From Rickettsiales bacterium (GTDB taxonomy: Bacteria; Pseudomonadota; Alphaproteobacteria; Rickettsiales; UBA1997): a DNA stretch of 7,721 nucleotides. The translations under genes were made by a program, and so were the position numbers. The notes beneath the pieces are model-generated. The model searched no databases. It was given only the letters and a program-made list of their open reading frames with translations, and was not told where the DNA came from. Below, one piece after another: positions 1 through 6,943 of this stretch. The stretch spans positions 1-7,721 of the forward strand of contig CANGQE010000054.1 of the NCBI GenBank assembly GCA_947455845.1, read 5' to 3'. How positions within the stretch are numbered: the first letter of the stretch is position 1; every line of letters begins with the position of its first letter.

Positions 1-2525
1 GGCCTTATTCTAGTAACGTCAGTATTATTAGAGGCAACCAAATCCTTAGTTTGGACAAGAGAAAGTTCATCCAGAATATTTATGAACTGAGCTAAGGCAG
101 CACAATTTGCTTGGTGAATCTTGCTATTTCTTTCGGAGTTTTGCTCGGCGGTTATAATTTGATCATCTTTGAGTTTAACCGTGTCATCAACATTAAATTT
201 AATATGCTCTACCTCTTTCATTTTGTTCAAATTAAATAAGCTACAATTTGGTTTGTGATCTAGTCCCAAATCAGCTTTCCATTTTTCCATGTTGTTGCTT
301 ATAAAATCTAAAACTGCGGTGGTTTTAGATTGTTCTAATTCTTCAGCTATTTTTTTGATCTGCTGCTCTAAAACAAGCCTGATATTAGCATTATTGGTTA
401 ATGGTAAATAATTTTCTAATTCAGAAATATCTCTGTTCCTCTGATGTACTTCGATAAAACTTTGCTCAAAATTTAGGATTAATTCCTTTAATTCTTGGGC
501 TGATTTAATTTTAGGGTGATCAATACTTTTGCCCGACAGATCAGATGAAGTACTATCCGAATTAATATCAAAGTCGGGGTTTAAAACTGTGGTTTTCTTT
601 AATATTGCCAGTTTAACTTCTTGTTCTGCTGCTAAAGTTTGGGCTCTATTTGTAACTTTCCATTCTTCAATAATTTCAGGTGGAACGGTTTTGATTAATG
701 CATCCCGTCTTTCTTTGAAAAGAGTAGCAACCCCTTCTGCTGTTTTATATTTCGGGTCATGTTTAAATTGCTCAGGAAGAGGAAAAATATTAGGAAATTC
801 TTCACAGAGATACCATTTTTTTGCTACATGTTCAATGGCTTCATCGCTAATTAAAGAAAAACGGTAAGCCATTTCTACTTCGCTATCGCGGTAAAAAGAA
901 CTTTCGCGGTACAGCTCGTGACTTTGATCTCCCTTATTTAAGTAATGTAACGCAGCTTTGGTTTTGGCATTAAGTGCCGGTTTCAGCAAAATGCCAATCG
1001 GTAAATTTCTGGGTAAATCAGAAAATGTTAATAATCCGCTAGTTTTAGGATTTATAACCATCCCTGCTTCATGGGGCAGAATGTGATGGATTGATTTAAA
1101 GATGATTGAGCGACGAATGTCGGGTTCCTCATCGCGGTTAAAAAATGCTTTACCATTTCTTTCTTCCTCGTCAGATAAATCCTTTGCTAGAGAGTTAATT
1201 GCTGCAGTTCTTTTGAAATATTCTTCGGTTTTAGTAATTTTTTCATTCCACTCTTCTTGGGTGGGAATAATCGGAGAGCCGACGGAAGGGTGGTCAATCA
1301 ATGCCCAACCTTCTCCTGATATTGAAGAGGCTGACCGAGCTAATGTATTTGGAATAGTTGCAAATTCGGGGTTTTTTCTAAGAAAATTTTGACGCGCTTT
1401 CTCTAAAATTTTTTCCTGTTTTTCTTCACCTAACTCAAGCCATCTACTTTCAATCAAAGCATTTTCTTCGGCAGTGAAAGTTAATGACGGATCGTAATCT
1501 TTTGGTTTGGCCGTAACAGTTTTAGCCTCGCTATTGGCAAGATCTAAACTTAATTCTTTATATTTGCCGCCAAAACCATTAGCTCCGGAATTGCCGAAAT
1601 CTACAAATACTGATTCAAATCCAATTACTTTACGTCCGCCGTCCGAGGTGAATTTATCAAAGGTAAAGCGGCAGCCAATATTATTGAGGCTAAAATTGGC
1701 GAAATCCCAATTGGCCACAAATTTGGAAGCGGCAAAAGCCTTCTCGATTTCGGTGTGAAAATAATCCGGCAATAAGTCGTAAATTTTGCCCATTGCTTTG
1801 ACGCGATCTCTTTTATCCTGATCGGTGACGGGCAAATCACTTTTACTTTTTTCATTAATTACTTCGATTTTCTTTTTTTGTTTGCGCCAGATCCCCAGCG
1901 ATTCGGGATCGATAAATTCTTCAATATTATTGTCGATTAGAAAATCGCCAATGTCGCTGTAGCCGGTAATTTTGGGAGAGGCGACAAAGGTTTTAGGAGC
2001 GCCATTGCCGTTGCTGCCATCAACAAAATCGTCGTGAACCAAAAATCTACTATCGGGGGCGGTCATGCCGCTTAGGCCATACATCTGCCCAGCTAAAATT
2101 TCCCACATGGCGTTGTGATTGCCATATTTAATATCTTTAACTCGAAAGAGAGTATGTTTCTTTTCTGGTAAAGCAGAAATAACTGCTAAATCTCGCGGAC
2201 GGGCAAAGGCTTCTTGGTCAATATTTACCCAAAATGCTTCTTGGGTGGAAGATAAAATTTCGCTGACCGTTTTGTTGGGTCTGTTATTGTCAGTTCCGCT
2301 TTTCTTGAGAAAGCGGTTATATTTTAGGTTGGTGACCACTCCGGAAATTTCAAACTTGCCGTAAAGTCTTTCACCCTTAGTGATGCCGCAATATTGGGCA
2401 AATTTTTCATATTCTTCTTCGCGCTCGAAGGTCAGTCTTGAAATATCTTCGTGGGAAGGAAATTGTTGAAGAGTGTCTGTTGATTTTAATGAGGTTTTAT
2501 TAGGGCTTAGTTGAATTCTACTCAT
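1..2525 (-). CDS. Very large protein with predicted atypical kinase fold (partial, 3' end outside the window)
   Basis: The frame is open for 841 codons from ATG 2525 to the left edge; I checked it codon by codon and saw no stop. I do not recognise the whole protein. Residues about 125-315 resemble an atypical (HipA/phosphoinositide-kinase-like) kinase. LFRVK gives a candidate ATP-binding Lys130. NAMWEILAGQMYGLSG follows, with Glu142 in a helix-C-like position. FVASPKITGYSDIGDFL (180-196) is hinge-like. NWDFANFSLNNIG (272-284) is a catalytic-loop-like stretch with Asp274, Asn277 and Asn282. FVDFGNSG (307-314) supplies a DFG-like Asp309. The rest is charged and mostly helical-looking, with helical stretches around residues 670-740. 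I see no signal peptide or membrane segment, so it is probably cytosolic or a secreted effector. No Shine-Dalgarno lies before the start. The kinase reading is inference from motif order; the existence of the gene is secure. Confidence 0.85.
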   Translation of the reverse strand, partial: MSRIQLSPNKTSLKSTDTLQQFPSHEDISRLTFEREEEYEKFAQYCGITKGERLYGKFEISGVVTNLKYNRFLKKSGTDNNRPNKTVSEILSSTQEAFWVNIDQEAFARPRDLAVISALPEKKHTLFRVKDIKYGNHNAMWEILAGQMYGLSGMTAPDSRFLVHDDFVDGSNGNGAPKTFVASPKITGYSDIGDFLIDNNIEEFIDPESLGIWRKQKKKIEVINEKSKSDLPVTDQDKRDRVKAMGKIYDLLPDYFHTEIEKAFAASKFVANWDFANFSLNNIGCRFTFDKFTSDGGRKVIGFESVFVDFGNSGANGFGGKYKELSLDLANSEAKTVTAKPKDYDPSLTFTAEENALIESRWLELGEEKQEKILEKARQNFLRKNPEFATIPNTLARSASSISGEGWALIDHPSVGSPIIPTQEEWNEKITKTEEYFKRTAAINSLAKDLSDEEERNGKAFFNRDEEPDIRRSIIFKSIHHILPHEAGMVINPKTSGLLTFSDLPRNLPIGILLKPALNAKTKAALHYLNKGDQSHELYRESSFYRDSEVEMAYRFSLISDEAIEHVAKKWYLCEEFPNIFPLPEQFKHDPKYKTAEGVATLFKERRDALIKTVPPEIIEEWKVTNRAQTLAAEQEVKLAILKKTTVLNPDFDINSDSTSSDLSGKSIDHPKIKSAQELKELILNFEQSFIEVHQRNRDISELENYLPLTNNANIRLVLEQQIKKIAEELEQSKTTAVLDFISNNMEKWKADLGLDHKPNCSLFNLNKMKEVEHIKFNVDDTVKLKDDQIITAEQNSERNSKIHQANCAALAQFINILDELSLVQTKDLVASNNTDVTRIR

Positions 2526-2542
2526 ACTATAAAACTTTAGCT

Positions 2543-2565
2543 GTTAATTAATTTCTTTAATTAAC
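2543..2565. promoter_or_regulatory. Perfect AT-rich dyad in the leader of the large minus-strand gene
   Basis: GTTAATTAA (2543-2551) and TTAATTAAC (2557-2565) form a perfect 9-bp inverted repeat around the 5-base centre TTTCT, ending 17 bases upstream of the ATG at 2525. The symmetry and position suit an operator for a dimeric regulator, or a weak hairpin in the 5' leader. The regulator is unknown. Confidence 0.4.
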
Positions 2566-2566
2566 G

Positions 2567-2598
2567 ATCCTAGTTAATAAAGAGCAATTTCTTGTCAA
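2567..2598 (-). promoter_or_regulatory. Candidate promoter of the large minus-strand gene
   Basis: Read on the minus strand, a perfect TTGACA -35 hexamer (2593-2598) is followed by TAGGAT (2567-2572), a 4/6 match to the -10 consensus. The spacing is 20 bp, longer than the usual 16-18, so the -10 assignment is doubtful. The -35 box is about 70 bases upstream of the start codon, with the AT-rich dyad between them. Confidence 0.3.
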
Positions 2599-2635
2599 CC
2601 TTAAGTAGTAAAAGAAATTACAAACCCCTCTATAG

Positions 2636-2665
2636 CGCTGGGTCTTGACTCCCCTCGACCAGCGG
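2636..2665. repeat. Copy 1 of the CTGGTCGAG repeat family, with a small stem
   Basis: Bases 2648-2665 are the reverse complement of 2965-2982 at 17 of 18 positions, and both match the arms of the 6951-7048 element. CGCTGG (2636-2641) and CCAGCG (2659-2664) can also pair locally across 17 bases. It lies immediately past the stop of the broken minus-strand gene ending at 2671. No T-run follows directly on either strand, so I do not call it a terminator. Confidence 0.7.
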
Positions 2666-2670
2666 TTTCT

Positions 2671-2935
2671 TTATAAAGGTCTCTGATGCTCTGTCTCAAC
2701 AATAACAAGCTCGGGGTGTTGCGTTGAGGGCGATGGTCTTACATTCAATTTAATGTAATCGGGCAAGATTTCCTCTAAAGAGGATTTCAACATCCGTAAA
2801 TTAAGATTACCACCACCTTTGCTATTCAAACAGGCTTGAAAATCTTCAGCAATATTTTGACAGGTGGCTGCAATGAGAATTAGGCAGATAAATTCCGTCT
2901 TCTAAATAAGAATTTTCTTTTGTGAGTTTAGGCAT
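2671..2935 (-). pseudogene. Probable frameshifted small gene of unknown function
   Basis: On the minus strand an ATG at 2935 opens a frame of 29 codons (MPKLTKENSYLEDGIYLPN...) that stops at 2846-2848. The +1 frame is open from 2901 and gives 76 codons of protein-like sequence (LILIAATCQNIAEDF, then SLEEILPDYIKLNV, ending ETEHQRPL) before TAA at 2671-2673. It has no ATG before an internal Met near its middle. The two frames overlap by about 56 bases, so a single-base indel there would join them into a product of roughly 88 residues. I recognise no family. It lies between the ilvB stop and the large gene, bracketed by inverted repeat copies. Alternatives are a sequencing error, a programmed frameshift, or chance open frames. 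Confidence 0.35.
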
Positions 2936-2964
2936 GGCTTTAGAGGATAAAATCGTTAACTAAT

Positions 2965-2982
2965 CCACTGGTCGAGGGGAGT
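2965..2982. repeat. Copy 2 of the CTGGTCGAG repeat family, abutting the ilvB stop
   Basis: CCACTGGTCGAGGGGAGT is an inverted copy of bases 2648-2665, with one mismatch, and it sits 5 bases beyond the ilvB stop codon (2988-2990). Both copies here carry GAGGGGAGT, whereas the arms at 6951-7048 carry GAGCGGAGT. The pair at 2648 and 2965 therefore looks like a sub-type or a matched pair. Confidence 0.7.
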
Positions 2983-2987
2983 ATCGA

Positions 2988-4760
2988 CTAAACCGCGTTC
3001 ATATCTTTCTGGACGTAAAGTTTAGCTTGTGATCCAAGTAAAATCTCATTGTGAGCCGCACCCGCCGGAATCATTGGGAAAACATTTTCTGATTTTTCAA
3101 TCAAACAGTTAAACAAAACCGGTCCCTTGTGAGAGATCATTTCCATGAATCTTTCGTCAAGTTCTTGCGGGTTAGAACATTCAATTCCTTTAATACCAAA
3201 GCTTTCCGCAAGTTTCATAAAATCTGGAAGTGATTCCATGTAAGACTGGCTTTCGCGTTTGTCGTAAATCAATTCCTGCCACTGACGTACCATTCCCATG
3301 TAGCGGTTATTTAAAATCACAATTTTTACCGGAAGGTTGTATTGTTTAATGGTGGCAAGTTCCTGCATATTCATCATGAAACTGGCATCGCCACTAATGC
3401 ACATTACTAATGCATCAGGATTAGCAATTTGCGCTCCAATTGCGGCCGGAACCCCGTAACCCATGGTTCCAAGGCCACCAGAAGTTAGCCATTTTTTCGG
3501 GCTGTCAAATTGCAAATATTGTGCCGCCCACATTTGGTGCTGGCCCACGTCAGTTGAAACGAAAGGCGCGTAATCTTTGCTTAAAGCATTTAAGCGTTGT
3601 AGGGCGTAGGCTGGTTTAATAATGGTGTCACTTTTTTCGTAAGAAAGTGAGTCAATTGCCTGCCATTCTTTGATCTTATTCCACCAAGCCGAAATAGCTT
3701 TTTTGCGATTGCCGATTTTGCGGCTGTGCCATTCGTCAAGCAAGGCTTCTAAAACGGCGGCAGCGTCGCCAATGATTGGCACATCAACTTTAATAATTTT
3801 GTCAATTGAGCAATCATCAACGTCAGCGTGAATTTTTTTAGAATTAGGGGAGAAGCCCGAAACACGTCCCGTCACGCGGTCATCAAAACGCGCTCCGATG
3901 TTAATCATCACGTCACAATCATACATTGCCATGTTGGCCTCAAAGGTTCCGTGCATTCCTAGCATTCCGATAAAATGGGAATCGGTTGCCGGAAATCCGC
4001 CCAAGCCCATTAAAGTGTTGGTGATGGGGTAGCCGGTTTCGTGAACAAATTTTGTTAGTAATTCGCTGGCGCGGTCACCAGAATTAATAATGCCGCCACC
4101 CGTGTAAAATATTGGGCGCTCAGCTTTTTCAAGAAGATCAATTGCCTCAACAATTTGATCGCGGTGAATTTCCATTTTGCGCTTTTCGATTTGGTAAGAA
4201 GGGCGATTAATTTCCATTTTCCCTTCGTAAATTCCGTGATTATTTTGTACGTCTTTCGGAATGTCGATTAACACAGGGCCGGGGCGTCCAGAACGCGCAA
4301 TGTGAAAAGCTTCGTGAATAATGTAACCTAAATCATTAACATCTTTTACCAAATAATTGTGTTTGGTACAAGAGCGAGTAAGTCCGGTAATATCAGCTTC
4401 TTGAAAACCGTCAGTGCCGATTAATGAAGTTGCAACTTGTCCTGAAATACAAACCAAAGGAATTGAATCTAAATAAGCATCAGTAAGGCCGGTAATAGCG
4501 TTGGTAGCTCCGGGACCTGAAGTGACAGTAATCACCCCAACTTTTCCGGTAGAGCGAGCGTAACCTTCAGCTGCGTGAGCGGCCGCTTGTTCGTGACGAG
4601 TTAAAATGTGGTGCAATTTATTTTGCACAAATAGTGCGTCGTAAAACGGCAAAATCGCTCCACCTGGGTAGCCGAAAATTTTATCTACACCTTCATTAAT
4701 AAAGGCTTTAACAATGATTTCTGCACCTGAAAATTTATTAGGAGATTTTGGAATATTCAT
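2988..4760 (-). CDS. ilvB: Acetolactate synthase large (catalytic) subunit
   Basis: This cytosolic thiamine-diphosphate, FAD and Mg enzyme condenses two pyruvates to acetolactate, or pyruvate with 2-oxobutyrate, in the first common step of branched-chain amino acid synthesis. The 590 residues match the family length. The N-terminal TPP domain shows GYPGGAILPFYD and the catalytic glutamate Glu57 in RHEQAAAHAAEGYAR. GQVATSLIGTDGFQEAD and TKHNYLV follow, then the central FAD domain. The C-terminal TPP motif runs from GDASF (457-461) to NNRYMGMVRQWQ, with metal ligands Asp458 and Asn485 and the herbicide-site Trp494. GDAS in place of GDGS is a variant I associate with alphaproteobacteria. No Shine-Dalgarno precedes the ATG at 4760. 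The regulatory subunit gene ilvN is not downstream, where only repeats and a broken gene lie, so regulation by IlvN would need a distant gene. All key residues are intact. Confidence 0.97.
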   Translation of the reverse strand: MNIPKSPNKFSGAEIIVKAFINEGVDKIFGYPGGAILPFYDALFVQNKLHHILTRHEQAAAHAAEGYARSTGKVGVITVTSGPGATNAITGLTDAYLDSIPLVCISGQVATSLIGTDGFQEADITGLTRSCTKHNYLVKDVNDLGYIIHEAFHIARSGRPGPVLIDIPKDVQNNHGIYEGKMEINRPSYQIEKRKMEIHRDQIVEAIDLLEKAERPIFYTGGGIINSGDRASELLTKFVHETGYPITNTLMGLGGFPATDSHFIGMLGMHGTFEANMAMYDCDVMINIGARFDDRVTGRVSGFSPNSKKIHADVDDCSIDKIIKVDVPIIGDAAAVLEALLDEWHSRKIGNRKKAISAWWNKIKEWQAIDSLSYEKSDTIIKPAYALQRLNALSKDYAPFVSTDVGQHQMWAAQYLQFDSPKKWLTSGGLGTMGYGVPAAIGAQIANPDALVMCISGDASFMMNMQELATIKQYNLPVKIVILNNRYMGMVRQWQELIYDKRESQSYMESLPDFMKLAESFGIKGIECSNPQELDERFMEMISHKGPVLFNCLIEKSENVFPMIPAGAAHNEILLGSQAKLYVQKDMNAV

Positions 4761-4802
4761 TTTAGAAGCTCGTAACGGTTTGTAAAAAGGGAAGGGTGAG
4801 TG

Positions 4803-4831
4803 ATTTAAAGGGGGGAGCTGTTTCTAATCAA
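4803..4831 (-). promoter_or_regulatory. Candidate ilvB promoter
   Basis: On the minus strand TTGATT (4826-4831, 4/6 to the -35 consensus) and TTAAAT (4803-4808, 4/6 to -10) are separated by 17 bp. Transcription would start near 4796, giving a leader of roughly 36 bases before the ilvB ATG at 4760. That is too short for the leader-peptide attenuation seen in some ilv operons. The evidence is only consensus likeness and position. Confidence 0.35.
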
Positions 4832-4850
4832 GGGGAAATTTTACCCACAC

Positions 4851-4877
4851 TGTCATCCTGAACTTGTTTCAGGATCT
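4851..4877. repeat. Short palindromic repeat (GTCATCCTGAA type), intergenic copy
   Basis: An 8-bp perfect stem, ATCCTGAA (4855-4862) with TTCAGGAT (4868-4875), closes a CTTGT loop. The 27-base unit recurs exactly, inverted, at 7592-7618 inside comEC. It lies between the divergent ilvB and fabZ genes, outside the candidate ilvB promoter. I recall palindromes of this sequence as dispersed in alphaproteobacterial genomes, which I could not check here. Confidence 0.85.
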
Positions 4878-4971
4878 ATTCTCACGCTCCAAATTTTAGT
4901 CGGTTGATTTTTTCTAACTAAAAAATAGCTTAATCATTTCCGCATCCCTCAATCAATTCAAATAATAATTT

Positions 4972-5430
4972 ATGTCTACCCCAGCAATTATCGGCATTGA
5001 GCAAATTCTTAAATCTCTTCCACATCGCTACCCCTTCTTACTGGTAGATAAAGTAGTCCAACTCGAAATTAACAAAAAAGTTGTCGCCATTAAAAACGTT
5101 ACTTTCAACGAGCCGCATTTTACCGGACATTTCCCTGACAAGCCAATCATGCCGGGTGTTTTAATCATTGAAGCCATGGCTCAGGCCGGCGCTCTAATGG
5201 TTACTGCCGCTCCGGGATTTAACGCTGAAGACAAAATAGTTTATTTTATGTCAATCGACGGGGCCAAATTTAGAAAGCCAGTTGTTCCGGGAGACGTTCT
5301 TGAGCTTCACGTTGAAGTAGTGCAAAATCGCGGACCGGTCTGGAAGATGTCAGCTGTAGGAATTGTTGACGGCGTAAAAGTAGCAGAAGCGCAACTTTCA
5401 GCAATGATTGCTGACAAAGTTAAGGAGTAA
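4972..5430 (+). CDS. fabZ: 3-hydroxyacyl-[acyl-carrier-protein] dehydratase
   Basis: FabZ is a cytosolic hot-dog-fold enzyme that removes water from (R)-3-hydroxyacyl-ACP to give trans-2-enoyl-ACP during fatty acid elongation. The 152 residues are typical. LPHRYPFLLVDKV (16-28) is the family's N-terminal signature. The active site shows HFPDKPIMPGVLIIEAMAQAG, with catalytic His53 and Glu67. It is the first gene of a compact plus-strand operon, one base before lpxA, whose product uses the same 3-hydroxyacyl-ACP; this neighbourhood is classic for gram-negative bacteria, although lpxD is not upstream here. The ATG at 4972 places the conserved start correctly. It has no Shine-Dalgarno (the upstream bases are AT-rich), unlike the two downstream genes. 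I see no convincing promoter: TTGATT at 4904-4909 is a possible -35, but no good -10 follows. Confidence 0.97.
   Translation: MSTPAIIGIEQILKSLPHRYPFLLVDKVVQLEINKKVVAIKNVTFNEPHFTGHFPDKPIMPGVLIIEAMAQAGALMVTAAPGFNAEDKIVYFMSIDGAKFRKPVVPGDVLELHVEVVQNRGPVWKMSAVGIVDGVKVAEAQLSAMIADKVKE
5422..5427 (+). promoter_or_regulatory. Ribosome binding site that fixes the lpxA start
   Basis: AAGGAG lies inside the last codons of fabZ, four bases before the ATG at 5432. It supports that ATG over the in-frame TTG at 5408, which would add eight residues (LLTKLRSK) unlike an LpxA N-terminus. Confidence 0.75.
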
Positions 5431-5431
5431 G

Positions 5432-6244
5432 ATGACCCAGAAAATTCACCCAACCGCAATTGTTAGTCCTAAGGCACAACTGGGCGACAATGTTGAAATT
5501 GGGCCTTATTCAATCATTGGTGACGAGGTAAAAATCGGTGCTAACACCATTGTAAAATCCCACGTCGTAATTGAAGGTGACGTCGAAATTGGCAAAAATA
5601 ATACTTTTTTCCCTTTCGCATCAATTGGGTTGGAACCGCAAGATCTAAAATTCCAAGGCGAAAAATCAAAAGTCGTAATTGGTGACAATAACAAGATTCG
5701 TGAGCACGTAACTATCCACCGTGGTACTAAAGACGGCGCCATGCTAACTAAAGTCGGCAATAATTGCTTGCTGATGGTTGGGGTTCACATTGCTCACGAT
5801 TGCATCGTTGGCGACCACGTAATTCTAGCTAATAATGCTACACTTGCCGGTCACGTTGAAATCGAAGACCACGTAATTGTCGGCGGCCTTTCCGCCATTC
5901 GCCAATTTGTTCGCATCGGCAAACATGCAATGATTGGAGGCATGTCGGGTGTTGAAAACGACGTCATTCCTTACGGCACCGTAATGGGCGAGCGCGCTTC
6001 TTTGGCGGGTTTAAATCTAGTCGGAATGAAAAGACGTGGCATCTCGCGTGACGACATTCACGCTTTGCGCAACTTTTTCAAAAAATTATTTTCCGAAAGC
6101 AAAGACAGCTTCGCTTCTCGCGTTGAGCAATTTGCCCAAGAATTTCCTAACCAAACCGTTCAAGACGTGGCCGGTTTTGTTAAAGCGCAAGATTCTCGCG
6201 CTTTCTGCCAACCTAAAAATAATGTTTTTGCGGACGGAGATTAA
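5432..6244 (+). CDS. lpxA: UDP-N-acetylglucosamine acyltransferase
   Basis: LpxA starts lipid A synthesis by moving a 3-hydroxyacyl chain from ACP to the 3-OH of UDP-GlcNAc in the cytosol, so the organism probably makes lipopolysaccharide. The protein has 270 residues from ATG 5432. It opens with IHPTAIVSPKAQLGDNVEIGPYSIIG and continues as hexapeptide repeats (V/I-x-I-G) of a left-handed parallel beta-helix, followed by a helical C-terminal domain from about residue 195. HIAHDC places the catalytic base at His122, matching His125 of E. coli LpxA with an offset of three. His141 matches E. coli His144. The chain-length ruler position (E. coli Gly173) is Gly170 in IGGMSG. By family knowledge glycine there favours a longer acyl chain, so a C14-type chain is plausible but inferred. 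It is one base after fabZ and three before dnaQ. Confidence 0.97.
   Translation: MTQKIHPTAIVSPKAQLGDNVEIGPYSIIGDEVKIGANTIVKSHVVIEGDVEIGKNNTFFPFASIGLEPQDLKFQGEKSKVVIGDNNKIREHVTIHRGTKDGAMLTKVGNNCLLMVGVHIAHDCIVGDHVILANNATLAGHVEIEDHVIVGGLSAIRQFVRIGKHAMIGGMSGVENDVIPYGTVMGERASLAGLNLVGMKRRGISRDDIHALRNFFKKLFSESKDSFASRVEQFAQEFPNQTVQDVAGFVKAQDSRAFCQPKNNVFADGD
6236..6239 (+). promoter_or_regulatory. Ribosome binding site of dnaQ
   Basis: GGAG lies within the last codons of lpxA, eight bases before the ATG at 6248. It supports that start and translation of dnaQ from the shared fabZ-lpxA-dnaQ transcript. Confidence 0.6.
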
Positions 6245-6247
6245 TTA

Positions 6248-6943
6248 ATGCGTGAAATCTGCTTAGATACTGAAACGACTGGTCTTGACCCCCGCGACGG
6301 CCACAAAATTATTGAAATTGCTTGCGTTGAGTTAGTCGACAAAATCAAAACCGGCAACGTCTTTCACACCTACGTTAACCCTAGGCGTGAAGTTCCGCAA
6401 GATGCTTTTAGAATTCACGGAATCTCCACTGAATTTCTCAAAGACAAGCCAATTTTTGACCACGTTGCCACTAAATTTCTCGACTTCATTAAAGGCGGCA
6501 AACTAGTCATTCACAATGCTTCCTTCGATTTAAAATTTTTAAATCACGAATTACGCATTTTAGGTTTTGAGGCTATTGATCCTACGGGCGTCATTGATTC
6601 TCTGGCTCTAGCCCGCAATAAATTTCCGGGTTCTCCCAATTCACTCGACGCTCTTTGTAAAAGATTCAACATTGACCTGTCACGCCGAACCAAGCACGGT
6701 GCTCTTTTAGATACGGAATTACTTTGCGACGTTTACGTAGAATTAATGGGTGGAGCTCAGTCAGGCTTGGCTTTCGACTCAGCAAAAAAAGTTGCTTTTG
6801 GTAGCCAAGTTGAAGAAAAAGCTGCAATTGCAGTTGTCAGAAAAACCCTAGAAAAACGTGAATTTCCTGTGTCAGAAGAGGAGCTGGAATTGCACAAAGA
6901 ATTTATTTTGAAAAATTTTAAGAAAAATTCTTGGTACGATTAA
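6248..6943 (+). CDS. dnaQ: DNA polymerase III epsilon subunit (3'-5' proofreading exonuclease)
   Basis: The epsilon subunit removes mispaired 3' ends in the replicative polymerase core. The 231-residue protein is a DEDDh exonuclease with all five catalytic residues visible. Exo I is LDTETTG (Asp7, Glu9), Exo II is IHNASFDLKFL (Asp94) and Exo III is HGALLDTE (His150, Asp155). RIHGIS (55-60) is the usual family motif. After the catalytic domain, QSGLAF (171-176) resembles the sliding-clamp-binding motif of E. coli epsilon (QTSMAF), and a short tail (about 177-231) would contact the polymerase alpha subunit. The clamp motif argues for true DnaQ over a generic RNase T-like or orphan exonuclease. 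The gene begins three bases after the lpxA stop, and a long palindrome begins 7 bases after its own stop. Its placement behind lipid A genes is unusual compared with E. coli, where dnaQ is next to rnhA. Confidence 0.95.
   Translation: MREICLDTETTGLDPRDGHKIIEIACVELVDKIKTGNVFHTYVNPRREVPQDAFRIHGISTEFLKDKPIFDHVATKFLDFIKGGKLVIHNASFDLKFLNHELRILGFEAIDPTGVIDSLALARNKFPGSPNSLDALCKRFNIDLSRRTKHGALLDTELLCDVYVELMGGAQSGLAFDSAKKVAFGSQVEEKAAIAVVRKTLEKREFPVSEEELELHKEFILKNFKKNSWYD

Noticed and set aside
1625..1855. Minus-strand 76-codon frame
   Set aside because: It overlaps the large minus-strand gene in another frame, and its sequence is unlike a real protein.
529..2364. Plus-strand open frames at 529-867, 1102-1392, 1507-1758 and 2119-2364
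   Set aside because: They all lie antisense to the continuous 841-codon minus-strand frame, have no family resemblance and no ribosome sites; they are shadows.
4904..4932. fabZ promoter with TTGATT as -35
   Set aside because: No hexamer at 16-18 bp downstream matches the -10 consensus at more than about half of its positions, so it is not listed as a feature.
5408..5431. TTG start for lpxA adding eight residues
   Set aside because: The AAGGAG site and the family's N-terminus both point to the ATG at 5432; the extension lies within fabZ.
5506..5760. Minus-strand frame within lpxA
   Set aside because: It is antisense to a gene whose family and catalytic residues are clear.
6036..6248. Plus-strand frame overlapping the end of lpxA
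   Set aside because: It is an out-of-frame shadow of lpxA with no motif.
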